Notes: a model not told the origin generated them from the sequence alone. DNA of 64,000 bases from Chryseobacterium indologenes (GCA_002439165.1 DJTE01000026.1:1-64000), one strand, 5' to 3'. Numbered from the stretch's first letter, positions 51,607 through 60,600 are shown. Numbers and translations are program-made.

Positions 51607-52377
51607 TTATTTCAAAAACACTAAATTATCCGGCGGCACATCAGAATCGTCATCCTCCTCTTCATCTTCTCCGGAGAATTCCAGTTCAATATCTATAAAA
51701 TGAATATAAAGTCCACAGATTTTTTCCTGAGCATCATAAGCAAAATAAACAGGATATAGGCCATCTCCAAAACCGCTTGCAAACATCGGAATCTGATAGT
51801 CTGTTCCCGGAACCGTCCAGTTGATCCAGTCTCCCAGCTCTCTCTGATTCTCAGGATGATCATGATGGCTTTTTGCAAACAGCCCGGCAAAATAATCGTC
51901 ATAAATATTATCTACATCGAGTTCTTCAATAAACTTATCCACAAAAGGAACCACTTCCGCATCGGTAATACACCCCAATCCTGCATCTACTGCAAATCCG
52001 AAATAATCTCCTTCATGAATTCCCTCAAGATTTTCTGATCCGGTTAACGCTTCCCTGTAAATCACAGGCTCTTCTTTTGTAAACGCCACTTTTACGACCG
52101 CATAACGGTCTCCCCATTCTTCCAGTTTGGCTACCGCTATTTTTACGGGAAAATCTCCTTTCGGAACTTCAACAGTATAAGGGCTTTCATTTCCGTTTAA
52201 ATAAACCAATGGATCTCTTACGATTACTTTTCCGGAAGGTAATGATACATTTCCTATATCCATCACTTCTATTTTCCGTTCCATTATTTCGCCTGAAGTA
52301 AAATACCTTTCAATATCTACGGGAGATACAAGGATATTTTTTACCTGCTCCCATTGTTGCATCCAGCTTTCATTCAT
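51607..52377 (-). CDS. DUF4241 domain protein
   Basis: A 256-residue soluble protein of the DUF4241 family. Visible family marks: NVSLPSGKVIVRDPLVYL near 42-59, SPYTVEVPKGDFPVKIAVAK, and GFAVDAGLGCITDAEVV. The C-terminus ends in an acidic tract (EDEEEDDDSDVPPD). Its function is unknown; in some bacteria the family is found as immunity or antitoxin-like proteins. First gene of the three-gene run with SMUG2-like glycosylase and helicase. Confidence 0.82.
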   Translation of the reverse strand: MNESWMQQWEQVKNILVSPVDIERYFTSGEIMERKIEVMDIGNVSLPSGKVIVRDPLVYLNGNESPYTVEVPKGDFPVKIAVAKLEEWGDRYAVVKVAFTKEEPVIYREALTGSENLEGIHEGDYFGFAVDAGLGCITDAEVVPFVDKFIEELDVDNIYDDYFAGLFAKSHHDHPENQRELGDWINWTVPGTDYQIPMFASGFGDGLYPVYFAYDAQEKICGLYIHFIDIELEFSGEDEEEDDDSDVPPDNLVFLK

Positions 52378-52521
52378 TATTTTGGTGTTGTTTGGGTTTG
52401 AAATCTAAAAATACAATTTATTTGGCCGAACGCCAATTCCCCGCAGATTTTTAATCTGTTAGCTGCGTATATAATTTTATAAAAATGATTTTGAAGTCTT
52501 ATTTTTCATTAATTTTGTTTT

Positions 52522-52544
52522 TATCAGAATGCAACGTTCTGATA
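52522..52544. promoter_or_regulatory. perfect 8-7-8 inverted repeat before the CPBP gene
   Basis: TATCAGAA-TGCAACG-TTCTGATA lies 16 bases before the ATG at 52561. It may be an operator or a hairpin in the leader. No second copy was seen in the window. Confidence 0.4.
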
Positions 52545-52560
52545 TTAAAACAAATAACCT

Positions 52561-53262
52561 ATGATCGGAATCATTGCTGAATTAATTATTTCCTGGCTTT
52601 TGCTTTGGTTTATTGTGAAAAAAAATCTGAGTGTTCTGGGATTTAAACCTTCCCGAAACAGGATTATCCAGCTATTTGCAGGAATACTCCTGGCGGCCAT
52701 CTGTTGTATTATTTATCACGTAACGTCTAAAATCTCAGCCAATAACAGCTGGGAGCTGAATCAACAGATTTCATTCCGGGCACTACTGCCGGGATTATGG
52801 TGGGTTTTAAAGTCGGTGTTGTTTGAAGAACTTATTTTCAGGGGCGCTCTGCTGTATATTGCCATAGAGAAATTAGGAATAAAGAAAGCATGCTTGTTCT
52901 CCGCAATCTGTTTTGGAGTTTATCACTGGTTTTCTTACAATGCTTTCGGCAATCCTTTTCAAATGGCTATTATTTTTGTAATGACTGCTGTTTTCGGGTA
53001 TATGCTCGCTTATGCTTTTGCCGTAACAAAATCACTTTATCTGCCAATCGGACTTCATCTCGGATGGAACCTTTTCAATATCATCGTGTTTTCCAATGGG
53101 CCGCTGGGGAATCAGATCCTGATAAAAGCCAATGAAAATAAACCTGAAGGGATTTTATCTTTGGTTATTTTCCTGTTTCAGATTTTTGGGCTGCCTCTTC
53201 TGGCTTTCTGGTATCTGCGATATTTAAAAGCAAAAGATGAAATGGAGCATAAAAAGTTGTAA
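52561..53262 (+). CDS. CPBP family intramembrane metalloprotease
   Basis: Integral membrane protease of the CPBP/Abi family, 233 residues with about six or seven hydrophobic segments. Catalytic motifs: FEELIFRG (Glu89, Glu90, Arg94), GVYHWFSY (His122) and HLGWN (His166, Asn170). In lactic acid bacteria such proteins give immunity to bacteriocins; here no such link is visible. It is transcribed alone, preceded by a perfect inverted repeat. Confidence 0.92.
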   Translation: MIGIIAELIISWLLLWFIVKKNLSVLGFKPSRNRIIQLFAGILLAAICCIIYHVTSKISANNSWELNQQISFRALLPGLWWVLKSVLFEELIFRGALLYIAIEKLGIKKACLFSAICFGVYHWFSYNAFGNPFQMAIIFVMTAVFGYMLAYAFAVTKSLYLPIGLHLGWNLFNIIVFSNGPLGNQILIKANENKPEGILSLVIFLFQIFGLPLLAFWYLRYLKAKDEMEHKKL

Positions 53263-53516
53263 TAACTAGCTTAGATGTTTTATATTTTTTTGAAACGCAA
53301 AGACTTCAATTTTGAAACTGTTGATTTTAGGGTGCAAAGAGTGGAATCAACGGAGTTGATTCGATGAAGCGGACGTATAATTAGCCAGGAAGTGGCATAA
53401 CTTTGTGGTTTAAAGAAATATAAAAATCTGCTGAATCTGCCAGATCAGCGAGCAAAATAAAATACATCTGTAAAATTTTCTTCAACGCAAAAAATACGCA
53501 AAAGAATGCATAAAAC
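53263..53516. other. intergenic DNA with degenerate ACGCAAA repeats
   Basis: No gene is seen. Degenerate repeats of ACGCAAAGA-like words occur (53293-53304, 53332-53341, 53484-53504), together with ...AACGGAGTTGATTCG. This composition is often met in flavobacterial intergenic DNA and may be a decayed repeat element. Confidence 0.35.
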
Positions 53517-53552
53517 AAAACAGCAGCCCGAGAGGAACGAACTGCTGTTTTT
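53517..53552. terminator. bidirectional terminator between CPBP and paaZ genes
   Basis: The stem AAAACAGCAG / CTGCTGTTTT (53517-53526 with 53542-53551) has a 15-base loop and T tracts on both strands. It lies between convergent genes. Confidence 0.75.
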
Positions 53553-53571
53553 ATCAGATATTCTGTTGGAA

Positions 53572-56067
53572 TTAAATCAATCCAAACTGTTCAAAATGAT
53601 GGGTAAAATGTTTTTTGTGCATCAGTTCCCACATTTCCTTGTTGAGTTTTCCGAAGACAAAATTCATATGTTCAGCCTGAGGATTTTCTCTGTAATAAAC
53701 AGTAAATCTCTTCATTGTTTCGATGAAAGATTCTTTTGCTTTTTCCAGGCTCTTATGAGCAGGTTCCGGAAGGGAGCCGTCCTGCGGAAGGAAAGGAGCG
53801 GTAAAATCTTTCGGCATTTTTCTATGGGTGTATAGTGAATCCTGCCATTTTTCAAGATGTTCTTCCGGAGTGAAACATTTTTCGGCTTCCGGTTCTCCCA
53901 AGCTTACCAAAACACCCTGTTCCAGATGCTCGATCATCTGCTGTGGAGACATTTTACCCCATAATGCCGGAGTATTTTCCGTTAAACCGTTCAGGATTTT
54001 CTGAAGACTCTTCACATTCAGATCGATGAAAGGAGACTGTTTCGCCACCAATGTAAGAATGGTTGCCAGGCAAACGAGCTCGTCTCTCTGGTTCACGACT
54101 TCTACCAGCCATTTAACGACTCCTGAAGGGATATTTCTTCCTTTTACCCCTCTGTTGATTTTTTCTTTTGCCGTAAGGTATACGGTGATGGTATCTCCGG
54201 CATATACCGGTTTGAAGAAACTGCAGTCTTCCAGTCCGTAGTTGGCAATAACCGGACCTTTTTTACCGGAAACAAACAGTCCTGCCGCCGCGGAAAGGAT
54301 GAAATATCCGTGGGCTACGGTTTTATCGAAAATAGTTCCTGTTAAACTTGTAGCATCGGTATGGGCATAGAAATGATCCCATGAAACGTTGGAGAAGTTC
54401 ACAATGTCGGCTTCTGTAACTGTTCTTCCAGCTGTTTCCAGGGAGTCTCCTACTTCTACTTCTTCAAAGTATTTCCGGAACGGATGTTTGTCTGAGAATT
54501 TCTTTTCTGCTCCCTGCTGATAAATTTTGGTAATGGCTTTCAGTACGTCCGGAGACCCCTGAATGGCTGTTTTCTGTAAGAAGAAGTGAAGCCCGTTCAG
54601 TCCGCCCATTTCTTCGCCTCCACCGGCTCTTCCCGGACCTCCATGCATAAGTGTAGGAAGTGGCGAGCCGTGACCGGTACTTTCTTTGGCACTGTCTCTG
54701 TTCAGTACAAAGATTCTGCCGTGCTGGGAAGCCATTTTCCATGAAGTTTCTGCAATAAAGTTCTCATCGTGAGAGATGATAGATCCTACCAGACTTCCTT
54801 TGCCTCTTTTTGCCAGGGCTGCCGCTTCTTCTGCATCTCTGTACGGCATCAGCGTGGAAACAGGTCCGAAAGCTTCTACATCATGAGAGATATTTTTCTC
54901 AAACGGCTTATCGTTCAGGAAGAGTTTCGGGCTCATGAATGCTCCTTTTTCGTAATCGGCATCTACCAGCTCATGTTTTCCATCGTATACCAGTTCTGTT
55001 TCTGCTTTCAGCATATTTACTTTTCTCAGTACCTCATCATACTGTTGTTTTCCTACTAATGAACCCATTCTGGTTTCTCTGCTCAGCGGGCTTCCGATTT
55101 TGGTCTGATCCAGGGCTTTAGATAAAGCATTCTGAACGTCTCCGATCAAATGTTCAGGAACGATAATTCTTCTGATTGCCGTACATTTCTGTCCTGCTTT
55201 GGTGGTCATTTCGTTGCGTACTTCCTTGATGAACAGGTCGAATTCAGGAGTTCCCGGCTTTGCATCCAATCCGAGGATGGAACAGTTCAGAGAATCTGCT
55301 TCCATATTGAAACGGACTGCATTTCCTGCCACTGAAGGCAGTGATTTCAGTTTTCTACCTGTGGATGCAGATCCTGTAAACAAAACGGAATCTCCGTCCT
55401 GAACATAATCAAGGATATTTCCCGGTTCTCCGCACACCAGCTGTATGGCTCCTTCCGGAAGAATACCGCTTTCGATCATATCCTGGAATACTGCATTGGT
55501 AAGGTATGAACCGAATGGGGAAGGCTTAACGATGGAAGGAACTCCTGCCAGCAATGAAGTGGACAGTTTTTCCAGCATTCCCCACACGGGAAAGTTGTAA
55601 GCGTTGATCTGTACGGATACTCCTTCACTCGGTGTAAGGATATGGGTTCCCAGGAAAGTTCCGTTAGCAGAAATTTTCTGAGTATCTCCATCCACCCAGA
55701 ACGGTGTATTCGGAAGCATTCTCTTGGCCAGCCCTGAATAGGTGAAGAAAGTTCCGAAACCTCCTTCAATATCCACCCATGAATCTACATGAGTAGCTCC
55801 TGTTTTGTAGGAAAGGTCATAATATTTTTTCTTTCTTTCTAAAAGGTAAAGGGCGACTTTCTTCAGCATTTCTCCTCTGTCGTAGAAGGTCATGGAAGAA
55901 AGGTTTCTGTATCCTACTGTTCTTCCATAGTCCAGGGCCTGTTCAAAATTAAGTCCTTCGGTATCTGAAACAGCTACCTGCTCACCGGTAACGGCATTGT
56001 ATAAGGGAACTCCGTTTCCGGCACCTTCTATCCATTCGCCGTAGATATAGTTTTTCAGTTTTTCCAT
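53572..56067 (-). CDS. paaZ: PaaZ-type bifunctional ring-opening enzyme with extra C-terminal domain
   Basis: Phenylacetate pathway enzyme that opens oxepin-CoA and oxidises the resulting aldehyde. There are 831 residues. The N-terminal aldehyde dehydrogenase (about 1-520) has GSASTGRKL, FNMEADSLNC and the catalytic Cys in KAGQKCTAIRR. The MaoC-like hydratase domain (about 530-680) contains FSNVSWDHFYAHTD and KTVAHGYFILS. An additional segment (684-831) resembles DUF1569/DinB-like proteins (ALWGKMSPQQMIEHLEQ; WELMHKKHFTHHFEQFG) and is absent from the classical PaaZ of about 680 residues. Together with paaG, paaH, paaI and pcaF to the right, it marks a paa locus. Confidence 0.95.
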   Translation of the reverse strand: MEKLKNYIYGEWIEGAGNGVPLYNAVTGEQVAVSDTEGLNFEQALDYGRTVGYRNLSSMTFYDRGEMLKKVALYLLERKKKYYDLSYKTGATHVDSWVDIEGGFGTFFTYSGLAKRMLPNTPFWVDGDTQKISANGTFLGTHILTPSEGVSVQINAYNFPVWGMLEKLSTSLLAGVPSIVKPSPFGSYLTNAVFQDMIESGILPEGAIQLVCGEPGNILDYVQDGDSVLFTGSASTGRKLKSLPSVAGNAVRFNMEADSLNCSILGLDAKPGTPEFDLFIKEVRNEMTTKAGQKCTAIRRIIVPEHLIGDVQNALSKALDQTKIGSPLSRETRMGSLVGKQQYDEVLRKVNMLKAETELVYDGKHELVDADYEKGAFMSPKLFLNDKPFEKNISHDVEAFGPVSTLMPYRDAEEAAALAKRGKGSLVGSIISHDENFIAETSWKMASQHGRIFVLNRDSAKESTGHGSPLPTLMHGGPGRAGGGEEMGGLNGLHFFLQKTAIQGSPDVLKAITKIYQQGAEKKFSDKHPFRKYFEEVEVGDSLETAGRTVTEADIVNFSNVSWDHFYAHTDATSLTGTIFDKTVAHGYFILSAAAGLFVSGKKGPVIANYGLEDCSFFKPVYAGDTITVYLTAKEKINRGVKGRNIPSGVVKWLVEVVNQRDELVCLATILTLVAKQSPFIDLNVKSLQKILNGLTENTPALWGKMSPQQMIEHLEQGVLVSLGEPEAEKCFTPEEHLEKWQDSLYTHRKMPKDFTAPFLPQDGSLPEPAHKSLEKAKESFIETMKRFTVYYRENPQAEHMNFVFGKLNKEMWELMHKKHFTHHFEQFGLI

Positions 56068-56075
56068 ATGATTTT

Positions 56076-56354
56076 TTACTTATTATATTTTCTGTTTTTA
56101 TTTTTAATCAGATTCCTGATCACCAGATAAGGAATAAAAAGGATAAGTGAGAAGTCCAGGATCAGGATGGCATCTAACAAAAGGGTATAGAAAAAATCTT
56201 TCTGTTTTAATTTTTGTATAACCTTCTCCGAATCTACATGCTCCAATGCATCCGAAATACCTATTGATTCTTTAATCAGGTAAAAACCTAAAAAATTGAC
56301 TGCAACCGCTGCAACCAATATCAGAACCCAATATTTTTTCAGGAAATTTCTCAT
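56076..56354 (-). CDS. small membrane protein
   Basis: A 92-residue protein with two hydrophobic segments (about 9-27 and 55-77), a helical charged loop (DALEHVDSEKVIQKLKQKD) and a basic tail (KNKNRKYNK). I do not recognise the family. It lies 8 bases upstream of paaZ and overlaps the DUF6624 gene by four bases, so all three are probably coexpressed, but nothing links it to phenylacetate breakdown. Confidence 0.65.
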   Translation of the reverse strand: MRNFLKKYWVLILVAAVAVNFLGFYLIKESIGISDALEHVDSEKVIQKLKQKDFFYTLLLDAILILDFSLILFIPYLVIRNLIKNKNRKYNK

Positions 56355-57037
56355 TGACCTTTCGTAAGCTTCAGGGCTTCTTTTAATGTATATTTTTTAT
56401 ATTCTCCTCCTGTAAGATCTTTTGCATATTCCTCTACTGTTCCGCCAATTCCGGCTTCCTTTCTGAGTTTATTAACTTTGTCTGGATTTTTTATTGGCCA
56501 GATTAACCATACGAATTCCTCTTTTCCATCTTTGGTTACAGTATAGGAGCGGGCCTGTGTTCCGTAGATCTGTTCTTTATTTTCCTGCATCAGTTTTCTG
56601 TCCAGCATCATGGCATACAGTCTGAAGGGCAGTTCTTTTTCTTCAGCCGCTTTTTTGATCATCGGGAAGAATTTTTCAATTTCCGTCGAATGCTGTATCA
56701 CATACCAGGCGGCTTTATTTTCAGGCTCTCCTACTAATGATTTTCCCGGATAACCATATTCTCTGATGATCTTTTCCACCTTAGCAAGGTTCTCACGGTC
56801 CTGCTCATCCATAAGTTTGGGCAGTGCTGCTCCCATATCAGCCTGGGTAAGATTTTTCTCCGCCATAATTTCTTTTCGTCGTTCAGGAGTAATCGGAGTC
56901 ATCAGTTCACGGTAGATCTGGTCATCTTTATAGATTTGTGCCAGTTCTTTTTTAAGTTCTGTATTAATAGGTTTTACTTCAGTTTTCTGACCGGTTAATC
57001 CTATTGAAATAAAAGCTGCAATGAAAAGGTATCTCAT
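56351..57037 (-). CDS. DUF6624 family exported protein
   Basis: A 228-residue protein with a signal peptide (about 1-16) and a helical domain fitting DUF6624 (LAKVEKIIREYGYPGKSLVG ... AAWYVIQHST ... FRLYAMMLDRKLMQ). The function of the family is unknown. It lies 12 bases after the esterase gene on the same strand and is coupled to the small membrane gene at 56076. Confidence 0.78.
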   Translation of the reverse strand: MRYLFIAAFISIGLTGQKTEVKPINTELKKELAQIYKDDQIYRELMTPITPERRKEIMAEKNLTQADMGAALPKLMDEQDRENLAKVEKIIREYGYPGKSLVGEPENKAAWYVIQHSTEIEKFFPMIKKAAEEKELPFRLYAMMLDRKLMQENKEQIYGTQARSYTVTKDGKEEFVWLIWPIKNPDKVNKLRKEAGIGGTVEEYAKDLTGGEYKKYTLKEALKLTKGQ

Positions 57038-57049
57038 ATCTGAGGATTG

Positions 57050-57877
57050 TTATTTAGGCTCTTTATACGGAAACATCTTTACCAGCCCTTCATACAGGCT
57101 TCTATGTAAAATCGTAGCGTGATTATCCGTTTCCATTAATTTGTATTCCACTGTCCAGTTTTTCTTTCCTGTTTTTTTCAGAATATCATAGAGATCTCCT
57201 GCGTCTTTTACCATCACAGGGTGTTCATCTTTTCCTACTGAAACATAGACAAATTTCTTTTTATCACCCGATTTTGCCAACATTAGGGGAGCCAATTTCA
57301 GAAGACTCTGGTCATCCCACCATAAGCTCGGGCTGATGATAAAATAATGATCAAACATTTCCGGTTTCTTTATCAGAATTTCCGTAGCCAGAAGACCTCC
57401 CAAGGACTGTCCGAAGAGATATTTATCTGTTGTTTTATACTGACTTTCGATATAAGGTTTCAGTTCTTTTTCCAGAAAACTGATGAACTGATCCGAATGT
57501 CCTGTTGTAGGATAATCTTTCTGAAGATCTTTTAAATCCGTGTGAAAGGTAAAATCTCTCTTTCTATCTATGTTTGCGATCCCAACAACAATGGTTTCGG
57601 GCATGGCATACATCAGGTTGAAAAACTGAACCAATCCTGAAACGTGCATAAAATCCTCATTCATTGAGCCATCCAAAAGATAGATCACCGGATATGATTT
57701 TGTTTTATCAAAATTCTGAGGAAGGTAGATATTTAAGATCCTGTCTTCGTTTAAGACTTTAGATTTTAATGTTCTTACTTCTCCTATGGTGAGCGGTTTT
57801 ACTGTTGCAGTCTGCCCCAACATCATAAAATTTACAGCCCAAAGAATACTGCAAAAAATAAAAGCTTTTTTTATCAT
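57050..57877 (-). CDS. exported alpha/beta-hydrolase-fold esterase
   Basis: An esterase of the IroE/Esterase D-like family, 275 residues. A signal peptide (about 1-21, ending MLGQ) is followed by IYLPQNFDKTKSYPVIYLLDGS. The nucleophile Ser lies in FGQSLGG (about 155-161), an acid in VGKDEHP and the His in DNHATI. Homologues hydrolyse siderophore or other esters in the periplasm; no siderophore genes are near. First gene of a leftward run with the DUF6624 gene. Confidence 0.85.
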   Translation of the reverse strand: MIKKAFIFCSILWAVNFMMLGQTATVKPLTIGEVRTLKSKVLNEDRILNIYLPQNFDKTKSYPVIYLLDGSMNEDFMHVSGLVQFFNLMYAMPETIVVGIANIDRKRDFTFHTDLKDLQKDYPTTGHSDQFISFLEKELKPYIESQYKTTDKYLFGQSLGGLLATEILIKKPEMFDHYFIISPSLWWDDQSLLKLAPLMLAKSGDKKKFVYVSVGKDEHPVMVKDAGDLYDILKKTGKKNWTVEYKLMETDNHATILHRSLYEGLVKMFPYKEPK

Positions 57878-57912
57878 ATATAAAATTTATAAATCCAATA
57901 CATTGTTTACTA

Positions 57913-58245
57913 CTACTCTACATCCATAAAAAGTGCCCCTTTTCTGTTATACATCTTATTATAAGCTTTTGCATAAGCATTCAGCAAATCACTGAAAGGT
58001 TTCATTAAAAACTGGTGTTCATTTTCATTATTCATATCATCAAAGTTTTTAAATCTTAATAATAAATGAAAATGATTGGGCAAAAGACAGTAAGCATAGA
58101 TATCAGCTAGAGGAAGAATATATTTCTCTAATTTTTCAAGAAAATATCGATAGTTTGAAGTTTCACGAAAAATATTTTCCGCCCCATTAACATGGGAAAA
58201 AATATGATAGACTCCTTCAAATTCAAAATTTTCTGTATTGATCAT
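57913..58245 (-). pseudogene. truncated REP-associated tyrosine transposase (IS200-like)
   Basis: 110 codons of a Y1 single-strand transposase of the RAYT type. The family's opening (FEFEGVYHIFSHVNGAENIF) and the HUH motif (CLLPNHFHLLLRF) are intact. The reading frame stops after KGALFMDVE, where relatives continue with about 60-80 residues that include the catalytic tyrosine region. It therefore looks C-terminally truncated and inactive. Palindromic repeats follow upstream of its start (58261-58640), typical of RAYT-REP associations. Confidence 0.8.
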
Positions 58246-58260
58246 TTTTTATCTGATTCT

Positions 58261-58650
58261 TTATTTGTTGAAACCTGACAGGTTTAGATTTTACATCCAG
58301 CTACTTCACATATTCCCTATTTGAAGGTCCATGAAAGTTAGTTTTGGACTCTTCAGCCGGGGAAAAAATATGACGGATTCCTTCAAATTTAAAATTTTCT
58401 GATCATTTTTTTCCGGTGCTTTATTTTTTGAAACCTAACAAGTTTTGGAAACCTGTTAGGTTTAGATTTACACCCAGCTACTTCACATATTCCCTATTTG
58501 AAGGTCCATGAAAGTTAGTTTTGGACTCTTCAGCCGGAGAAAAAATATGACGGATTCCTTCAAATTTAAAATTTTCTGATCATTTTTTTCCGGTGCTTTA
58601 TTTTTTGAAACCTAACAGGTTTTGGAAACCTGTCAGGTTTAGATTTACAT
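58261..58650. repeat. tandem repeats with REP-like palindromes next to the RAYT remnant
   Basis: Two nearly identical tandem units (58261-58420, 160 bases; 58421-58597, 177 bases) and a partial third (58598 to about 58650). Each carries the palindromic word AAACCTGACAGGTTT or a version extended to a hairpin, AAACCTAACA-N17-TGTTAGGTTT. Each full unit also contains a decayed copy of the RAYT start region (ATATGACGGATTCCTTCAAATTT corresponds to the gene's own ATATGATAGACTCCTTCAAATTC), so the repeats arose by duplication of the junction beside this gene. Confidence 0.8.
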
Positions 58651-58654
58651 CCAG

Positions 58655-59248
58655 CTACTTCACATCATCCCAAATGCTGTAATCAACAACTTTTGTAGGG
58701 ATCTGCTGCACATATTCTGTAAAAGGTTCACATGGAAGTATGGCTTCTCTGCCCTCTCTTGCCAGTTCCTGATACAGTTTTGTACCTTCTGTTTTCCAGC
58801 GGATCATTTCATCAGAAACGTCACGGATGATCTTTGCCGGGCTTCCTACGATCAGTTTTCTAGGCTCACATTTAAAATTAGCGGGAACAAAGGCCAGGGC
58901 ACCGATGATACATTCGTCTCCGATAACCGCTTTATCCATCACTACGGAATTCATCCCTACGAGGCAGTTCTTTCCGATATGTCCGGAATGAATAATGGCT
59001 CCGTGGCCGATATGCGCGGATTCTTCAAGAATGGTTTCTATATTCGGAAATACATGAAGGGTACAGTTTTCCTGAACATTGGCTCCGTCTTTAATGATAA
59101 TCTTTCCCCAGTCTCCGCGAATCACTGCGTTAGGCCCGATATAGACCTCTTCACCAATTTCTACATTTCCGATGATTACAGCCTGCGGATGGATGTAGGC
59201 TGATGGTTTTATAACGGGGCGTATGCCGTGGTATGAATAGATGTTCAT
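58655..59248 (-). CDS. paaY: PaaY-like gamma carbonic anhydrase family thioesterase
   Basis: A left-handed beta-helix (hexapeptide) protein of 198 residues. Hexapeptide repeats run through about 12-140 (VIIGNVEIGEEVYIGPNAVIRGDW; AHIGHGAIIHSGHIGKNCLVGMNSVV), with metal-binding His residues as in gamma carbonic anhydrases. PaaY clears stalled acyl-CoA intermediates in phenylacetate breakdown, which fits its place beside pcaF. Start at ATG 59248 (MNIYSYHGIRP); the open frame continues ten codons further, but that start is less likely. Confidence 0.9.
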   Translation of the reverse strand: MNIYSYHGIRPVIKPSAYIHPQAVIIGNVEIGEEVYIGPNAVIRGDWGKIIIKDGANVQENCTLHVFPNIETILEESAHIGHGAIIHSGHIGKNCLVGMNSVVMDKAVIGDECIIGALAFVPANFKCEPRKLIVGSPAKIIRDVSDEMIRWKTEGTKLYQELAREGREAILPCEPFTEYVQQIPTKVVDYSIWDDVK

Positions 59249-59349
59249 AAAATTTAAATTAATGTACCTATTTAACAATGTAACATTCTAGCAATAGATG
59301 AATATTGTTATATTGGTAAACTGTTATATTGTTACATTATTGAAAAAAA

Positions 59350-60555
59350 TTATACTTTTTCAATCACCATTGCATATCCCTGCCCTACACCGATACAAAG
59401 GGTACACAATGCGTATTTTTTATCCTGTTTCTGAAGTTCTATGGCGGCAGAACCTACAATTCTTGCTCCTGAAACACCCAGAGGATGTCCGATGGCAATA
59501 GCTCCTCCGTTCGGGTTTATCCTTGCGTCGTCATCTTTTAAACCTAAGCTTCTTGTTACGGCTAATGCCTGGGCAGCAAACGCTTCGTTCAGTTCGATGA
59601 TATCCATATCTTCTAAAGACAGGTTGAGTTTTTTCAGTAATTTCTGTGTGGCTTCCACAGGTCCTATCCCCATAATTCTTGGCTCTACACCGGCTACGGA
59701 TGATCCAAGAATCTTAGCTTTTGGTTTTAATCCGTATTTTTTCACGGCCTCTTCGCTTGCAAGGATTAGCGCTGCTGCTCCGTCATTCATTCCAGAAGCA
59801 TTTCCGGCAGTTACAGTTCCGTCTTTTCTGAATGCCGGACGAAGTTTTGCCAGACCTTCCATAGATGATGAAGGTTTGATAAATTCGTCTTTCTCAAAAA
59901 TTACAGGATCTCCTTTTCTCTGTGGAATTTCCACTTTAACAATTTCTTCTGCCAGTCTTCCGCTTTCCTGAGCTTTTGATGCTTTCTGCTGAGACCAAAG
60001 GGCAAACTGATCCTGATCTTCTCTGCTGATCTGATGAATATCTGCAAGGTTTTCCGCAGTTTCTCCCATTCCGTCAACTCCGTACATTTCTTTCATTTTC
60101 GGATTGATGAAACGCCACCCGAACGTGGTATCGAACATCTGGCTGTCTCTTCCGAAAGCTGCACTTGGTTTTGACATTACATACGGCGAACGTGTCATAT
60201 GCTCTACTCCTCCTGCAATATAAAGTTCTCCTTCTCCGGCTGCAACAGAACGGAATGCATTGGCTACGGCCGACATTCCGGAAGCGCAGAGCCTGTTAAC
60301 AGTTTCACCTCCTATCTTATAAGGAAGACCAGCCAGTAAAAGTCCCATTCTGGCTACGTTTCTGTTATCTTCTCCTGCCTGGTTGGCACATCCGAAGATC
60401 ACATCTTCAATTTCTTCAGCAGGAACTTCGGGATTTCTGGCTACGATTTCTTTAATTACAATGGCCGCGAGGTCATCGGCCCTTATTTCTGATAAACCTC
60501 CCTGCAGTTTTGAGATGGGAGTTCTGACATAGTCTATGATGTATACGTTGTTCAT
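59350..60555 (-). CDS. pcaF: 3-oxoadipyl-CoA thiolase
   Basis: Thiolase that splits 3-oxoadipyl-CoA into succinyl-CoA and acetyl-CoA, the last step of phenylacetate (PaaJ) or beta-ketoadipate (PcaF) breakdown. There are 401 residues from the ATG at 60555 (MNNVYIIDYVRTP). The acyl-accepting Cys90 is in NRLCASGMSAV, the His motif is GHPLGVSGAR and the second Cys is in CIGVGQGYAM. The cluster context (paaG, paaH, paaI, paaY) supports the phenylacetate role. It is separated from paaI by a pseudogene and short repeats. Confidence 0.94.
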   Translation of the reverse strand: MNNVYIIDYVRTPISKLQGGLSEIRADDLAAIVIKEIVARNPEVPAEEIEDVIFGCANQAGEDNRNVARMGLLLAGLPYKIGGETVNRLCASGMSAVANAFRSVAAGEGELYIAGGVEHMTRSPYVMSKPSAAFGRDSQMFDTTFGWRFINPKMKEMYGVDGMGETAENLADIHQISREDQDQFALWSQQKASKAQESGRLAEEIVKVEIPQRKGDPVIFEKDEFIKPSSSMEGLAKLRPAFRKDGTVTAGNASGMNDGAAALILASEEAVKKYGLKPKAKILGSSVAGVEPRIMGIGPVEATQKLLKKLNLSLEDMDIIELNEAFAAQALAVTRSLGLKDDDARINPNGGAIAIGHPLGVSGARIVGSAAIELQKQDKKYALCTLCIGVGQGYAMVIEKV

Positions 60556-60600
60556 AATTATTTTAATATAACAATTTAGCAATGTAACAGGGTAACAATA

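Noticed and set aside
58261..58650. CRISPR array
   Set aside because: Repeat units are 160-177 bases, contain remnants of a transposase start and have no spacer pattern; they are tandem duplications with REP-like palindromes.
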